Positions 44,524 through 53,047 of a stretch of DNA of 64,000 bases are shown here, piece by piece. A program made the translations under genes and the position numbers. The notes under the pieces are model-generated. The model ran no database searches and was not told the DNA's origin. It was given only the letters and a program-made list of their open reading frames with translations. Location: assembly GCF_015767245.1 (NCBI RefSeq), contig NZ_JADOTV010000007.1, forward strand, positions 132,836 to 196,835. Reading direction: 5' to 3'. How positions within the stretch are numbered: position 1 is the stretch's first letter; every line of letters begins with the position of its first letter. This DNA is from Aureivirga sp. CE67 (lineage in GTDB: Bacteria > Bacteroidota > Bacteroidia > Flavobacteriales > Flavobacteriaceae).

Positions 44524-44529
44524 GTTTTA

Positions 44530-44636
44530 AATAAATATTTGCAGAATTTCAAGTTCCCTTCTTGAGAGGGGCGAGGGGTGTATTTTGACTTAAACAAAAT
44601 TCTATCATAAGGTTTCAACCGTGATAATGTTCATTG
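44530..44636 (+). repeat. Family A repeat, copy 6
   Basis: Core with two changes (TTCCCTTCTTGAGAGGGGC then GAGGGGTGT) and a good right end AACCGTGATAATGTTCA. The left end is lost. It stops just before a -7 box of the next gene. Confidence 0.65.
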
Positions 44637-44671
44637 TTTTTTTTCTATTTTTGAGAAAAAATTAGAAAAAC

Positions 44672-45118
44672 ATGAAAAAAATAATTCTTCCTCTTTTAGT
44701 TTTAAGTTTATTTGCTTGTAACCGTGTAAAAGACAAAGCAACTTCTGCTATAAATAAAACTGGAGAAATCATTGGAGAAAGTTCTTCTGAATTGGTAAAT
44801 GGAATTTCGAATGGTATTGATAAAAAGTATAAATGCACTTTTGAAATTCCTGAAAACGAAAAATTTAAAGGATTAGAGACTGGAATTTATGAGATTAAAT
44901 CAAATAATTCTGGAAGAGAAAATGTGATTTCACTGTATGTTATTTTCAATGAAGATTTTAAACAAAATATTTTAATCAAAGCTTTCAACGAAGAAAACTT
45001 GGAATATGGACGAAAACAGATTGATTTGTCTGGTAAAAAAGGAGAAGCAAAATATGTGGATATTTCATTTAATGATGAGGTGAAAATTAAAACAATAAGC
45101 AATTTTACTTTTGAATAA
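44672..45118 (+). CDS. Lipoprotein of unknown function
   Basis: 148 residues. MKKIILPLLVLSLFACNRVK is a lipoprotein signal (C16). A short helical stretch is followed by a beta-rich domain (TFEIPENEKFKGLETGIYEI). An exact -7 box TATTTTTG lies at 44646-44653, giving a very short leader. The next gene starts 3 bases after the stop, so the two lipoproteins are one operon. Confidence 0.7.
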   Translation: MKKIILPLLVLSLFACNRVKDKATSAINKTGEIIGESSSELVNGISNGIDKKYKCTFEIPENEKFKGLETGIYEIKSNNSGRENVISLYVIFNEDFKQNILIKAFNEENLEYGRKQIDLSGKKGEAKYVDISFNDEVKIKTISNFTFE

Positions 45119-45121
45119 AAT

Positions 45122-46027
45122 ATGATGAGAAAAATTGCTATTTACCTATTTGTTTTTATATGTTTTGTTTCTTGTAATAAAAAGAAAAAAGATATAGAAA
45201 TAAGTGAAAAGGAGAAAATCTACCAAGAGAAATTAGAAGCTATATTTAAAGAACAAGAAGAGAAAAAAGATACTTTAAAACCTTTCAAAGAAATTCAAAA
45301 TTTTCCTGAGATTAAAGATTCTTTAGCTTTTATGAAGCAATTAAGAGTTGATTTTAATTTGGATTTTGATTTGGCAAATGCTAGACCAGAAGAGCATAAA
45401 ATATTGAATTATGAAAAAGTGAAACTATTTGGTTCAGACAAAGATTTTTATATCATAGAATATTATTATACAGATGTATCATCTGCTTCTTTTCCTGATA
45501 AAAAACAATATTTAATTGATGAAAAAGGAAATTTAATTGAATCTTTCTGGGCTTTGAAGTATCGATTTGTTGAAATATTTAAAGATAAACCACCCTTTCT
45601 TTTAGCAACTTATAGCACTGCAAAAGGAAATGGTTGGCATGAGATTTATCGTTTTAAAAAGGATTCAATTATAAATATCTTTAGGGGTTTAAATGGTGCT
45701 TATCTACGAACTTATGATACGCATACCGATGAATCTATTATTAAAAATGAAGAACTATCTTTTGAAATTTTAGATGAAAATAAAGATGGTTTTAATGATA
45801 TCGTTTTTTCTGGAAAAGTTTTAATGATAATGGGGCTTATAGTTGAAAATGACACAATTTGGGTAGATGGTATTAATGAAGAAGAATATACAGAAGAAAA
45901 TCCTTTTAAAACAATTGATGTAGAATATGTTTTCCTTTACAATCCTAAAACAGAAATGTTTGAACCAAAAGAAGCATATAAGATGAAATATTTAGATATT
46001 AATGATAATATTATTGTCTTTGATTAG
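45122..46027 (+). CDS. Lipoprotein of unknown function
   Basis: 301 residues. The signal MMRKIAIYLFVFICFVSCNK has the lipid cysteine at 19; a second ATG (45125) is equally possible. A charged helical linker (residues 25-60) leads to a beta-rich domain, including an ENKDGFNDIVFSGK stretch like a calcium-binding or VCBS-type loop. No family recognised. Confidence 0.68.
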   Translation: MMRKIAIYLFVFICFVSCNKKKKDIEISEKEKIYQEKLEAIFKEQEEKKDTLKPFKEIQNFPEIKDSLAFMKQLRVDFNLDFDLANARPEEHKILNYEKVKLFGSDKDFYIIEYYYTDVSSASFPDKKQYLIDEKGNLIESFWALKYRFVEIFKDKPPFLLATYSTAKGNGWHEIYRFKKDSIINIFRGLNGAYLRTYDTHTDESIIKNEELSFEILDENKDGFNDIVFSGKVLMIMGLIVENDTIWVDGINEEEYTEENPFKTIDVEYVFLYNPKTEMFEPKEAYKMKYLDINDNIIVFD

Positions 46028-46144
46028 TTTTTATAGAAATAACTAAGGTTTTAAACATTTTAACTCAAAAATGATTGTTATGCAAAGAAAAAAATTATTT
46101 TTGGGAAATATTTCAAATAAATTGAGATTCCAAGAAGACAGACC

Positions 46145-46996
46145 ATGATAAAAAATATATTAAAAAAGTACTTTTTAATAACGAAAATACGTAATCGATT
46201 TAATCCATCGGTGCAAATCGCACAAAGACAACAATTTCATTATTATAGAGATTTAGCAAAGAAAAACGAACTTCCACCAATTTCTGAAACTGGATATAGA
46301 GTTTTTTCTCAGTTTGAAGAAGATGGAAAATTACTTTATTTGTTCGCAATTTTAGGAATGGAAAATAAAACATTCATCGAAATTGGTTCGGATGATGGAG
46401 TAAATAGTAATTCTGCAAATTTATATTTCAACTTTGGTTGGCATGGATTATTTATTGACGGAAATCCAAAAAGTATTGAAAGAGGAGAGCGTTTCTTTTC
46501 AAAGTATCCGCATAATTGGTTTTATAAGCCAAAATTTGTTTGTGCAAAAGTGAAAAGAGAAAATGTAAATTCTTTAATTAAAAATGCTGGGATTGAAGGA
46601 GAAATTGGATTACTTTCTATTGATATTGATGGAAATGATTATTGGGTTTGGGATGCAATTGATGTTGTACAACCAAAAGTTGTAATCATCGAAACACATG
46701 TGGAATTTGGATACAATGATATTGTAGTTCCTTACGATCCAGAATATTTTTATCCAGGAAAACACCCAATGTATCATGGTGCTTCTCCAGTTGCGATGAC
46801 TAAATTGGCGAAAAGAAAAGGATATCGTCTAGTTGGAGCAAATGATTTAGGTTTCAATTTCATTTTTGTGAAAGAAGGTCTAGCAGATGATTTGATTCCT
46901 GAAGTTACTGTAGAAAGTTTATTAACGCATCCTTCAGTTTTAGATGGATTTAAAAAGTTTGAACCAGTAAAAGATTGGGAATATCAAAAAGGATAA
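46145..46996 (+). CDS. FkbM-like methyltransferase family protein
   Basis: 283 residues, cytoplasmic. KTFIEIGSDDGVNSNSANLY (near 75) is the SAM-binding GxxxG-type motif I, HGLFIDGNPKSIER motif II, and GLLSIDIDGNDYWVWDAI the post-motif IV block with the second acidic pair typical of FkbM proteins. FkbM relatives methylate sugar or lipid hydroxyls; such genes often occur in surface polysaccharide loci, but none adjoins here. Substrate unknown. A terminator follows. Confidence 0.75.
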   Translation: MIKNILKKYFLITKIRNRFNPSVQIAQRQQFHYYRDLAKKNELPPISETGYRVFSQFEEDGKLLYLFAILGMENKTFIEIGSDDGVNSNSANLYFNFGWHGLFIDGNPKSIERGERFFSKYPHNWFYKPKFVCAKVKRENVNSLIKNAGIEGEIGLLSIDIDGNDYWVWDAIDVVQPKVVIIETHVEFGYNDIVVPYDPEYFYPGKHPMYHGASPVAMTKLAKRKGYRLVGANDLGFNFIFVKEGLADDLIPEVTVESLLTHPSVLDGFKKFEPVKDWEYQKG

Positions 46997-47014
46997 TTTT
47001 TAATAAAATAAATT

Positions 47015-47045
47015 AAAACTAGTTTCGAAAGAGGCTAGTTTTTTT
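47015..47045 (+). terminator. Terminator after the FkbM-like gene
   Basis: Stem AAAACTAG / CTAGTTTT and T run. Confidence 0.8.
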
Positions 47046-47061
47046 GTTTTAAGTTTATAAA

Positions 47062-47188
47062 TAAACTTTATCACGTTTGACTTTATTTAAATTATACAGA
47101 CTGTCAAGTTCCCCTCTTGAGAGGGGCTAGGGGTGTGTTTTAAAATAATTAAAACTCTCTCATAAGATTTTACGTGATAATGTCTAAT
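47062..47188 (+). repeat. Family A MITE-like repeat, copy 7
   Basis: Complete: TAAACTTTATCACGTTTGA, the core TTCCCCTCTTGAGAGGGGC then TAGGGGTGTG, and TTTTACGTGATAATGTCTA. It lies 60 bases upstream of the mnmA -7 box. Confidence 0.85.
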
Positions 47189-47249
47189 GTTAAAAAAATA
47201 CACTAAAAACACCGGAAAGCTTCCTAGGAACTTATTTGCTAATAATTCG

Positions 47250-47257
47250 TATATTTG
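47250..47257 (+). promoter_or_regulatory. -7 box of mnmA
   Basis: TATATTTG, exact, 22 bases before the ATG. No TTG at the expected distance. Confidence 0.5.
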
Positions 47258-47279
47258 CACACTTAAATTTTTTACGTAA

Positions 47280-48470
47280 ATGAAACGTGTAATTGTAGGA
47301 CTTTCAGGAGGAGTAGATAGTAGTGTAACTGCTTATCTATTACAACAACAAGGATATGAAGTTATCGGACTTTTTATGAAGAATTGGCATGATGATTCTG
47401 TGACAATTTCTAATGAATGTCCATGGCTAGAAGATAGTAATGATGCAATGTTAGTTGCAGAGAAGTTAGGAATTCCATTTCAGGTTGTAGACTTGAGCGA
47501 GCAATACAAAGAACGTATTGTGGATTACATGTTTGACGAATATGAAAAGGGAAGGACTCCAAATCCGGATGTACTTTGTAATAGAGAAATTAAGTTTGAT
47601 GTGTTTATGAAAATCGCATTAGACTTAGGTGCAGATTATGTTGCAACTGGTCACTATTGTAGAAAGTCGGAATTTGTAAACGAAAATGGTGAAACAATTT
47701 ACCAATTAAAAGCTGGAGTAGACATAAATAAAGATCAATCTTATTTCTTATGTCAGTTGTCACAAGAGCAATTATCAAAAGCGCTTTTTCCAGTAGGAGA
47801 ATTGACAAAACCAGAAGTTCGTGAGATTGCTGCAGAAGCAGATTTAATCACCGCAGAAAAGAAAGATTCACAAGGTCTTTGTTTTATTGGAAAAGTAAGA
47901 TTACCAGAGTTTTTACAACAAAAATTAGCTCCAAAACAAGGAGAAATTGTTCAAATTCCAAATGATTTAGCTTTATACAATGAGCAAATGCCAGAATTTG
48001 CTAATTTGGAAGAAGAATTAGCTTTCAAAGCGAAAAAGTTTGTATATAAGAAAGAAGACGGAAAAGTTGTAGGAAAACATTCTGGAGCGCATTATTTCAC
48101 AAAAGGACAAAGAAAAGGATTGGCAGTTGGAGGAACAAAAGAGCCTTTATTTGTAATTGAAACGGATGTAAATACTAATATCATTTACACAGGAGAAGGA
48201 AAAATGCACAAAGGTCTTTACAGAAATGTATTGTTTGTAGCAAATGATGAGTTACATTGGATTCGTGAGGATTTAGCTTTAAAAGCTGGAGAATCTATGG
48301 TAGTAGAAGCTAGAATTCGTTATCGTCAAGCATTAGAAAAAGCAACTTTATATAAAGTAGAATCTGGTTTATATGTAAACTTTGAAAATGCACAATCTGC
48401 AATCACAGAAGGGCAATTCGTAGCTTGGTATAAAGATGAGGAACTTTTAGGTTCTGGAGTAATTGCTTAA
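47280..48470 (+). CDS. mnmA: tRNA-specific 2-thiouridylase
   Basis: A 396-residue enzyme that thiolates U34 of tRNA-Lys, -Glu and -Gln. It carries the PP-loop GLSGGVDSS (8-16), the catalytic cysteines in [12 protein letters not shown] and GLCFIGK, TGHY, and the C-terminal beta-barrel (QRKGLAVGG). Full family length. AroK starts 12 bases after the stop, so they are cotranscribed. Confidence 0.96.
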   Translation: MKRVIVGLSGGVDSSVTAYLLQQQGYEVIGLFMKNWHDDSVTISNECPWLEDSNDAMLVAEKLGIPFQVVDLSEQYKERIVDYMFDEYEKGRTPNPDVLCNREIKFDVFMKIALDLGADYVATGHYCRKSEFVNENGETIYQLKAGVDINKDQSYFLCQLSQEQLSKALFPVGELTKPEVREIAAEADLITAEKKDSQGLCFIGKVRLPEFLQQKLAPKQGEIVQIPNDLALYNEQMPEFANLEEELAFKAKKFVYKKEDGKVVGKHSGAHYFTKGQRKGLAVGGTKEPLFVIETDVNTNIIYTGEGKMHKGLYRNVLFVANDELHWIREDLALKAGESMVVEARIRYRQALEKATLYKVESGLYVNFENAQSAITEGQFVAWYKDEELLGSGVIA

Positions 48471-48482
48471 TCTGATTTGAAA

Positions 48483-48983
48483 ATGAAAATTTCATTAATA
48501 GGATATATGGGAAGCGGAAAGTCTACTGTCGGAAGGCTTTTAGCAGAAAAATTAAATATGAATTATTTAGATTTAGATTCTTTTATTGAAGAAAAAGAGA
48601 ATTTATCTATTGATGAAATATTTGCCCAAAAAGGTGAGATTTATTTTCGTACTGTAGAAATGAAGTATGTAAAAGAAATTCTAGAATTAGAAGGAGATTA
48701 CGTACTTTCTATGGGAGGAGGAACTCCTTGTTACGGAAATAATTTAGCAGAATTAAATTCAAAATCAAAAACAGTTTATTTGAGAGCTGCTATCGGAACT
48801 TTGGTAGAAAGATTGAAAAATGAACGACAAAATCGTCCGATTATCCAAAAGATAAAAGATGAAGATTTACCAGAATTTATAGCAAAACATCTTTTTGAAA
48901 GAAGAGATTTTTACGAAAAATGTCAAACTATTATTTCTGTAGATAAAAAATCTGTAGATGAAATAGTTGAAGAAATAGTATAA
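48483..48983 (+). CDS. aroK: Shikimate kinase
   Basis: A 166-residue NMP-kinase-fold enzyme that phosphorylates shikimate in aromatic amino acid synthesis. It has Walker A GYMGSGKST (8-16), the shikimate-binding DLDSFIE and FRTVE (Asp and Arg), the GGGTP loop and the lid RLKNERQNRP. A TTG at 48477 is also in frame, but the ATG at 48483 gives the usual MKISLIGYMG start. Follows mnmA. Confidence 0.95.
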   Translation: MKISLIGYMGSGKSTVGRLLAEKLNMNYLDLDSFIEEKENLSIDEIFAQKGEIYFRTVEMKYVKEILELEGDYVLSMGGGTPCYGNNLAELNSKSKTVYLRAAIGTLVERLKNERQNRPIIQKIKDEDLPEFIAKHLFERRDFYEKCQTIISVDKKSVDEIVEEIV

Positions 48984-49014
48984 AAAAAGAGGTCAATTTG
49001 ACCTCTTCTTTTTT
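48984..49014. terminator. Shared terminator between aroK and the Cys-repeat lipoprotein
   Basis: Stem AAGAGGTCA / TGACCTCTT with an A run before and T run after, so it can end both convergent genes. Confidence 0.88.
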
Positions 49015-49036
49015 ATATAAAATAATTGATTCAAAA

Positions 49037-49513
49037 TTATTCAGTTGCTTCACAGTCTAATCCGTCAATTAATGCTTGAATAGCACCATCTTCATCACCA
49101 CAAATTGCTTTTTGATTTTCTAATCCAGCTTTGTATAAAAGACAGAAGTTTGAATATTGTGCATCTCCAACAGAAACTCCATCGAAAGTAGCTTTTAATT
49201 GAGCTACACTAGCAGTAACTTGATCACAAGTAAGAACTGTTTCTCCACCACAATTTCCAAGATTAGCAATCAAAACTTCTAAAGCAGCGTTATCAGCTCC
49301 ACAAATTTGTAATTGTGTTTCTAGTACAGCTTTGTATTCTGCACATTTCATGTTTTTATCTTCTTCTGATGCGTTTTCATATGCATTTAAAGCCTGTAAA
49401 CTATCATCTTCAGCTTCTTGACATGCATAATGACTTGAATCATCTTCCGTCTCACTACATCCAACTGCTATAAAAAGGGCAAATATAAAATACAGTAAAT
49501 TAAATTTTTTCAT
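49037..49513 (-). CDS. Lipoprotein with two cysteine-spaced repeats
   Basis: 158 residues. MKKFNLLYFIFALFIAVGCS is a lipoprotein signal (C19). After an acidic linker come two ~65-residue repeats with matching spacing of cysteines: C...KCAEYKAVLETQLQICG...LGNC and C...FCLLYKAGLENQKAICG...LDC. Each would form a small disulfide-linked helical unit on the cell surface or in the periplasm. No known family. Single gene. Confidence 0.75.
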   Translation of the reverse strand: MKKFNLLYFIFALFIAVGCSETEDDSSHYACQEAEDDSLQALNAYENASEEDKNMKCAEYKAVLETQLQICGADNAALEVLIANLGNCGGETVLTCDQVTASVAQLKATFDGVSVGDAQYSNFCLLYKAGLENQKAICGDEDGAIQALIDGLDCEATE

Positions 49514-49850
49514 AATGTTAGTTAATTGGTTTCCGACAAAAATAATATAATCTCATTATTATTTACGATTTTATAACATTATTATTGTATAAAATGAATT
49601 ATTTTATAGAATTTTAGTTGTGAATAATATGAAATTTAACGAATACGATATTTTTATGAGATTTGTAGAAAAAGAATCAAGTCTTTAGTTTACTTAAAAT
49701 GAATGATTTTATCTTCAGAGCAAGAATGCTAACAAGAAATTAATAAGAACTAAAAAATATTTGTTAAAAAACCTTCCATTTAAAAAGAAATAAAATCAAT
49801 TTTTTCAGAATTTGGTTAAATTCAGGCATTCATTTTAAAATTTATCTCTT
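49514..49850. other. AT-rich divergent upstream region
   Basis: About 340 bases between divergent lipoprotein genes. I see no open frame, repeat or exact promoter box. Confidence 0.4.
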
Positions 49851-51146
49851 ATGAGACTTAAAATTGTATTGATAACGGTTTTGTCAGCAGGATTATTTTT
49901 TTCTTGCAAAAACAAAAAAAAAGAGGTGGTAGATATTATTGAACTAGAAGAAGCTACACCTGTAAATAACACTAATCTAGAAATTCCAGAAGGCTTTGCT
50001 GCTACTGTTTTCGCAGACGATATAGGAAAAGGAAGACATATTGTTGTAAATGATAATGGCGATGTTTATATGTCGCTTCGTCAATTGCATGAAGGGAAAG
50101 GAATCGTTGCCTTAAGAGATTCTACAGGAGATGGAAAAGCGGATATGATCGAATATTTTGGCGATTCTCCAGGGACAGGATTAGGGATTCATCATGGCTA
50201 CTTATATTTCAGTAACGATACTAATGTTTTTCGTTATAAATTCAAAGAAGGAGAACTTTTACCAGAATTAAATCCAGAGTTGGTGATTTCAGGTTTTCCA
50301 GAGCAAGACCAACACCAATCAAAACCGCTTTCTTTTGATGATAAAGGACATATTTTTGTAGATGTTGGAGCGCCGTCCAATGCTTGTATGGAACAAACCA
50401 GAACTCCTGGTTCGCCTGGTCAAGATCCTTGTCCAGAATTAAAATGGCATGGTGGAGTTTGGCGATTTGATGCGAATAAACTAGGGCAGACGCAACAAAA
50501 AGATGGAGTTTTGTATGCTACAGGAATCCGAAATGCAATGGCAATGGACTGGAATCATGATGTAAATGAACTTTATATTGTACAACATGGACGAGATCAA
50601 TTGTATCCTTTTTTTCCAGAATATTATGATGTAAAAATGAATGCGGAACTTCCGGCAGAAGAATTTTTATTGGTAAAAGAGAATGCTAATTTCGGTTGGC
50701 CATATTGTTATTATGATGGTTTGATAGACAAAAAAGTACTTGCTCCAGAATATGGAGGAGATGGTAAAAAAATCGGGAGATGTGCAGATATGAGTGATCC
50801 GGTTATGGCTTTTCCAGCGCATTTGGCACCAAACGATTTGGTTTTTTATGATAAAGAAGCTTTCCCAGAAAAATACCAAAAAGGTGCGTTTATCGCATTC
50901 CATGGTTCTTGGAATCGTGCTCCAGAAAAGCAAGAAGGTTATTATGTAGTTTTCGTTCCGTTTAATGGCGAACTTCCTTCAGGAGATTGGGAGATTTTTG
51001 CTGATGGTTTCTCAGAAATTGGCGAAGTTTTCAGTCCGAGTGATGCAAAACACCGACCAGTAGGTGTTGCTGTCGGAAATGAAGGTTCTCTTTTTGTTTC
51101 CGATTCTGTGGATGGTACTATTTGGAAAATTTCTTATACGAAATAA
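49851..51146 (+). CDS. Sorbosone dehydrogenase-like PQQ-type beta-propeller lipoprotein
   Basis: 431 residues. The signal MRLKIVLITVLSAGLFFSCK has the lipid cysteine at 19. The rest is a six-bladed beta-propeller of the glucose/sorbosone dehydrogenase group: IPEGFAATVFADDIGKGRHI, the LGIHHGYLYFSND stretch, YATGIRNAMAMDWN, ENANFGWPYCYYDG, GAFIAFHGSWNR, and GVAVGNEGSLFVSDSVDGTIWKI. PQQ and calcium as cofactors are known for characterised members but not shown here. Presumably oxidises a sugar in the periplasm. Confidence 0.85.
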   Translation: MRLKIVLITVLSAGLFFSCKNKKKEVVDIIELEEATPVNNTNLEIPEGFAATVFADDIGKGRHIVVNDNGDVYMSLRQLHEGKGIVALRDSTGDGKADMIEYFGDSPGTGLGIHHGYLYFSNDTNVFRYKFKEGELLPELNPELVISGFPEQDQHQSKPLSFDDKGHIFVDVGAPSNACMEQTRTPGSPGQDPCPELKWHGGVWRFDANKLGQTQQKDGVLYATGIRNAMAMDWNHDVNELYIVQHGRDQLYPFFPEYYDVKMNAELPAEEFLLVKENANFGWPYCYYDGLIDKKVLAPEYGGDGKKIGRCADMSDPVMAFPAHLAPNDLVFYDKEAFPEKYQKGAFIAFHGSWNRAPEKQEGYYVVFVPFNGELPSGDWEIFADGFSEIGEVFSPSDAKHRPVGVAVGNEGSLFVSDSVDGTIWKISYTK

Positions 51147-51153
51147 ACATCAA

Positions 51154-51349
51154 TTTCCCCTCCTTGAATTGGGAGCAGGGCTGTCAAGTTCTATTTTGAT
51201 TTATAGATTTTTGGTGATCGCTGACGCGAGTTTGTAACTCGTGACCACACAAATGCTAGAAACAATAGGCACACTTTACAAAAGTGCGCCAGGTTTTCAA
51301 TTAAAAAAATGGGAGAATCTGACAGCTCTGCTTGAATTAGGAGGGGAAA
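51154..51349. repeat. Family C composite inverted-repeat element
   Basis: The 196-base element is bounded by an imperfect ~30-bp inverted repeat (TTTCCCCTCCT...GCTGTCA at the left, TGACAGCTC...AGGAGGGGAAA at the right). Inside are two REP-like hairpins, GCGAGTT-TGT-AACTCGT near 51227-51242 and GGCACACTTT-TACA-AAAGTGCGCC near 51271-51294. No transposase is nearby. It begins 8 bases after the stop of the sorbosone dehydrogenase-like gene. Confidence 0.7.
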
Positions 51350-51375
51350 GTAAATATTTTATAATTCTTATTATT

Positions 51376-51558
51376 TGGGCGAAACCATTTTTCTTCGTTT
51401 TCAAAAAAAAAATCAGAAAAAGGTCGGGCTTTACTTTCCAAGTTCTCTTTTTCAAAAAAAGTATTTCTAGGAAATACATGGGTTTCTATGGTCGCCTCCG
51501 TTTTCCAAGAACTACTAATTTTTTCAAAAGAAAAACTTTCCTCTCCAATCCCCTTCAC
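51376..51558 (-). repeat. Family B repeat, copy 3 (inverted)
   Basis: Reverse complement of the blocks in copy 2: GGGCGAAACC, GGTCGGGCTTTACTTTCC, GGTCGCCTCCGT and CCAATCCCC. It matches copy 2 well, including the AATTAGTAGTTNTTGGAAA stretch. Confidence 0.75.
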
Positions 51559-51704
51559 AGAAAACTTTCAAATGATTTAAAAATTGCTTTTTAACTTCAA
51601 GGTTTTTAAATATTTAATTAATTTCAATAAAAAAATATAAAAAAGAAGGCAACCTTTTTAAAAGGCCGTCGTCTTTAGTATAAAGAAACAAAATATTGAA
51701 TGGT

Positions 51705-52265
51705 TTGAAAATTATAAAACTAAATACTTCTGATCAAGAACTTATCGAAGCTGCTCTCAAAAATAAGAGAAGTGCACAGAAGAAAATCTTTGACAGATAT
51801 GCACCGAAAATGCTTGCAGTTTGCCGAAGATATATCAGTGATTCTTATTTGGCAGAGGAAGTGATGTTGCAAAGTTTTATGAAGGTTTTTACAAATCTTG
51901 AAAACTTTGAACACAAAGGAAGCTTTGAAGGATGGATTAGAAGAATTACGGTGAATAATTGTATTTCCTATTTGAGAAAGAAAGAGAAATTGGTTTACAC
52001 AGATTCATTTGTTGATTTGGAAGTGGAAGAAGAAGAAACTTTCGAAGAATTTGAAATGGAATATCTGCAAAAAATCATTGATGAATTGCCGGAAGGATAT
52101 AAAACAGTTTTTATGCTTTATGCAATGGAAGATTATAAACACAAAGAAATTTCAGAAATGCTCGGAATCTCTGAAAGTACTTCCAAATCACAATTATTTA
52201 AAGCAAGAAAAACATTAAAATCAAAATTACAAACCCTAAAAACGAAATCCTATGAAACAAGATAA
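51705..52265 (+). CDS. ECF-type RNA polymerase sigma factor
   Basis: 186 residues. Region 2 is RYAPKMLAVCRRYISDSYLAEEVMLQSFMKVF and GSFEGWIRRITVNNCISYLR; region 4 is LPEGYKTVFMLYAMEDYKHKEISEML and STSKSQLFKARKTL. No ATG fits the start: the frame opens with TTG at 51696 or 51705, and 51705 gives the usual flavobacterial beginning MKIIKLNT. It overlaps the next gene by 14 bases, so the sigma factor and its probable anti-sigma are translationally coupled. Confidence 0.92.
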   Translation: MKIIKLNTSDQELIEAALKNKRSAQKKIFDRYAPKMLAVCRRYISDSYLAEEVMLQSFMKVFTNLENFEHKGSFEGWIRRITVNNCISYLRKKEKLVYTDSFVDLEVEEEETFEEFEMEYLQKIIDELPEGYKTVFMLYAMEDYKHKEISEMLGISESTSKSQLFKARKTLKSKLQTLKTKSYETR

Positions 52266-53046
52266 TTTAGATGCTTTTTTCAAAAAAAGTTTCGAAAACA
52301 AGGAAGAGAAAGTTTCGGAGGAATCTTGGAAGCGTTTAGAGTTTATGCTAGATAATTCTGAGGAGAATAAAAAAAAGAAATCGAAAAAATGGTATTATTA
52401 TGCTTCGGCAGCAGTTCTATTTTTAGGTATCGGTTTGTCATACTTTTTTCAGAATAATCTTAAAAATAATTCTACAGATTCTCAAGGTATTGTTTCTATA
52501 GAAACGAAAAAAGATACGGTTTTAGAAAAAGAAGAAATTCAGGAGATTTCTATTGAAAAACAAATTATAGAGAAAGAGGAGACTTTTGAAAAAATAGAAA
52601 TCAAAAAGGTTGATTTAAATAAGGAAAAACCAATTTTAGAAATTGCCTTAGAACAGAAACAAACAGAAAAAGAAAATGAGATTGAACAAATAATAGAACA
52701 AAAAGAAATAAAAATTGAGAAGGAGAAAGAAAATCAAATAAAGATTGATGCTTTGGCACTTTTGGCAGAAGTAGAAAACGAGTTGGAAGAAATTGATAAT
52801 AAATATGTATTGCAAAATCCAGATATTTTAAATAAAAAAATGAATAGACAAATGTTGGATTCAGTACTATTGGCAGAACTTGATATGAATTTCAAATCTA
52901 CAGGAGTGAAGATTGATTCAGAAGTTCTTTTGGCGGAAATTGAAACTGAAATTGACTTTGATAATTCTGTTTTAGATCGAGGAGTTTTAGCATTGATAAA
53001 GAAAAAAATTAAAAATATAACAGTTGAAATTGTAAGTAGAAATTAA
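52252..53046 (+). CDS. Probable anti-sigma factor / single-span membrane protein
   Basis: 264 residues. The N-terminal ~45 residues (NLDAFFKKSFENKEEKVSEE and SWKRLEFML) are the cytosolic segment typical of the membrane protein encoded after Bacteroidota ECF sigma factors. One membrane span (YYYASAAVLFLGIGLSYFF, ~46-64) follows, then a long acidic-lysine coiled coil (~80-170) and repeated LLAE(V/I)E words (ALLAEVENEL, LLAELDM, LLAEIETEI). Overlaps the sigma gene and ends 1 base before the next start. The anti-sigma role is inferred from order. Confidence 0.75.
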   Translation: MKQDNLDAFFKKSFENKEEKVSEESWKRLEFMLDNSEENKKKKSKKWYYYASAAVLFLGIGLSYFFQNNLKNNSTDSQGIVSIETKKDTVLEKEEIQEISIEKQIIEKEETFEKIEIKKVDLNKEKPILEIALEQKQTEKENEIEQIIEQKEIKIEKEKENQIKIDALALLAEVENELEEIDNKYVLQNPDILNKKMNRQMLDSVLLAELDMNFKSTGVKIDSEVLLAEIETEIDFDNSVLDRGVLALIKKKIKNITVEIVSRN

Positions 53047-53047
53047 T

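Noticed and set aside
51241..51594. 117-codon plus-strand frame after the sorbosone dehydrogenase-like gene
   Set aside because: It runs through repeat families C and B; the translation is a by-product of the repeats.
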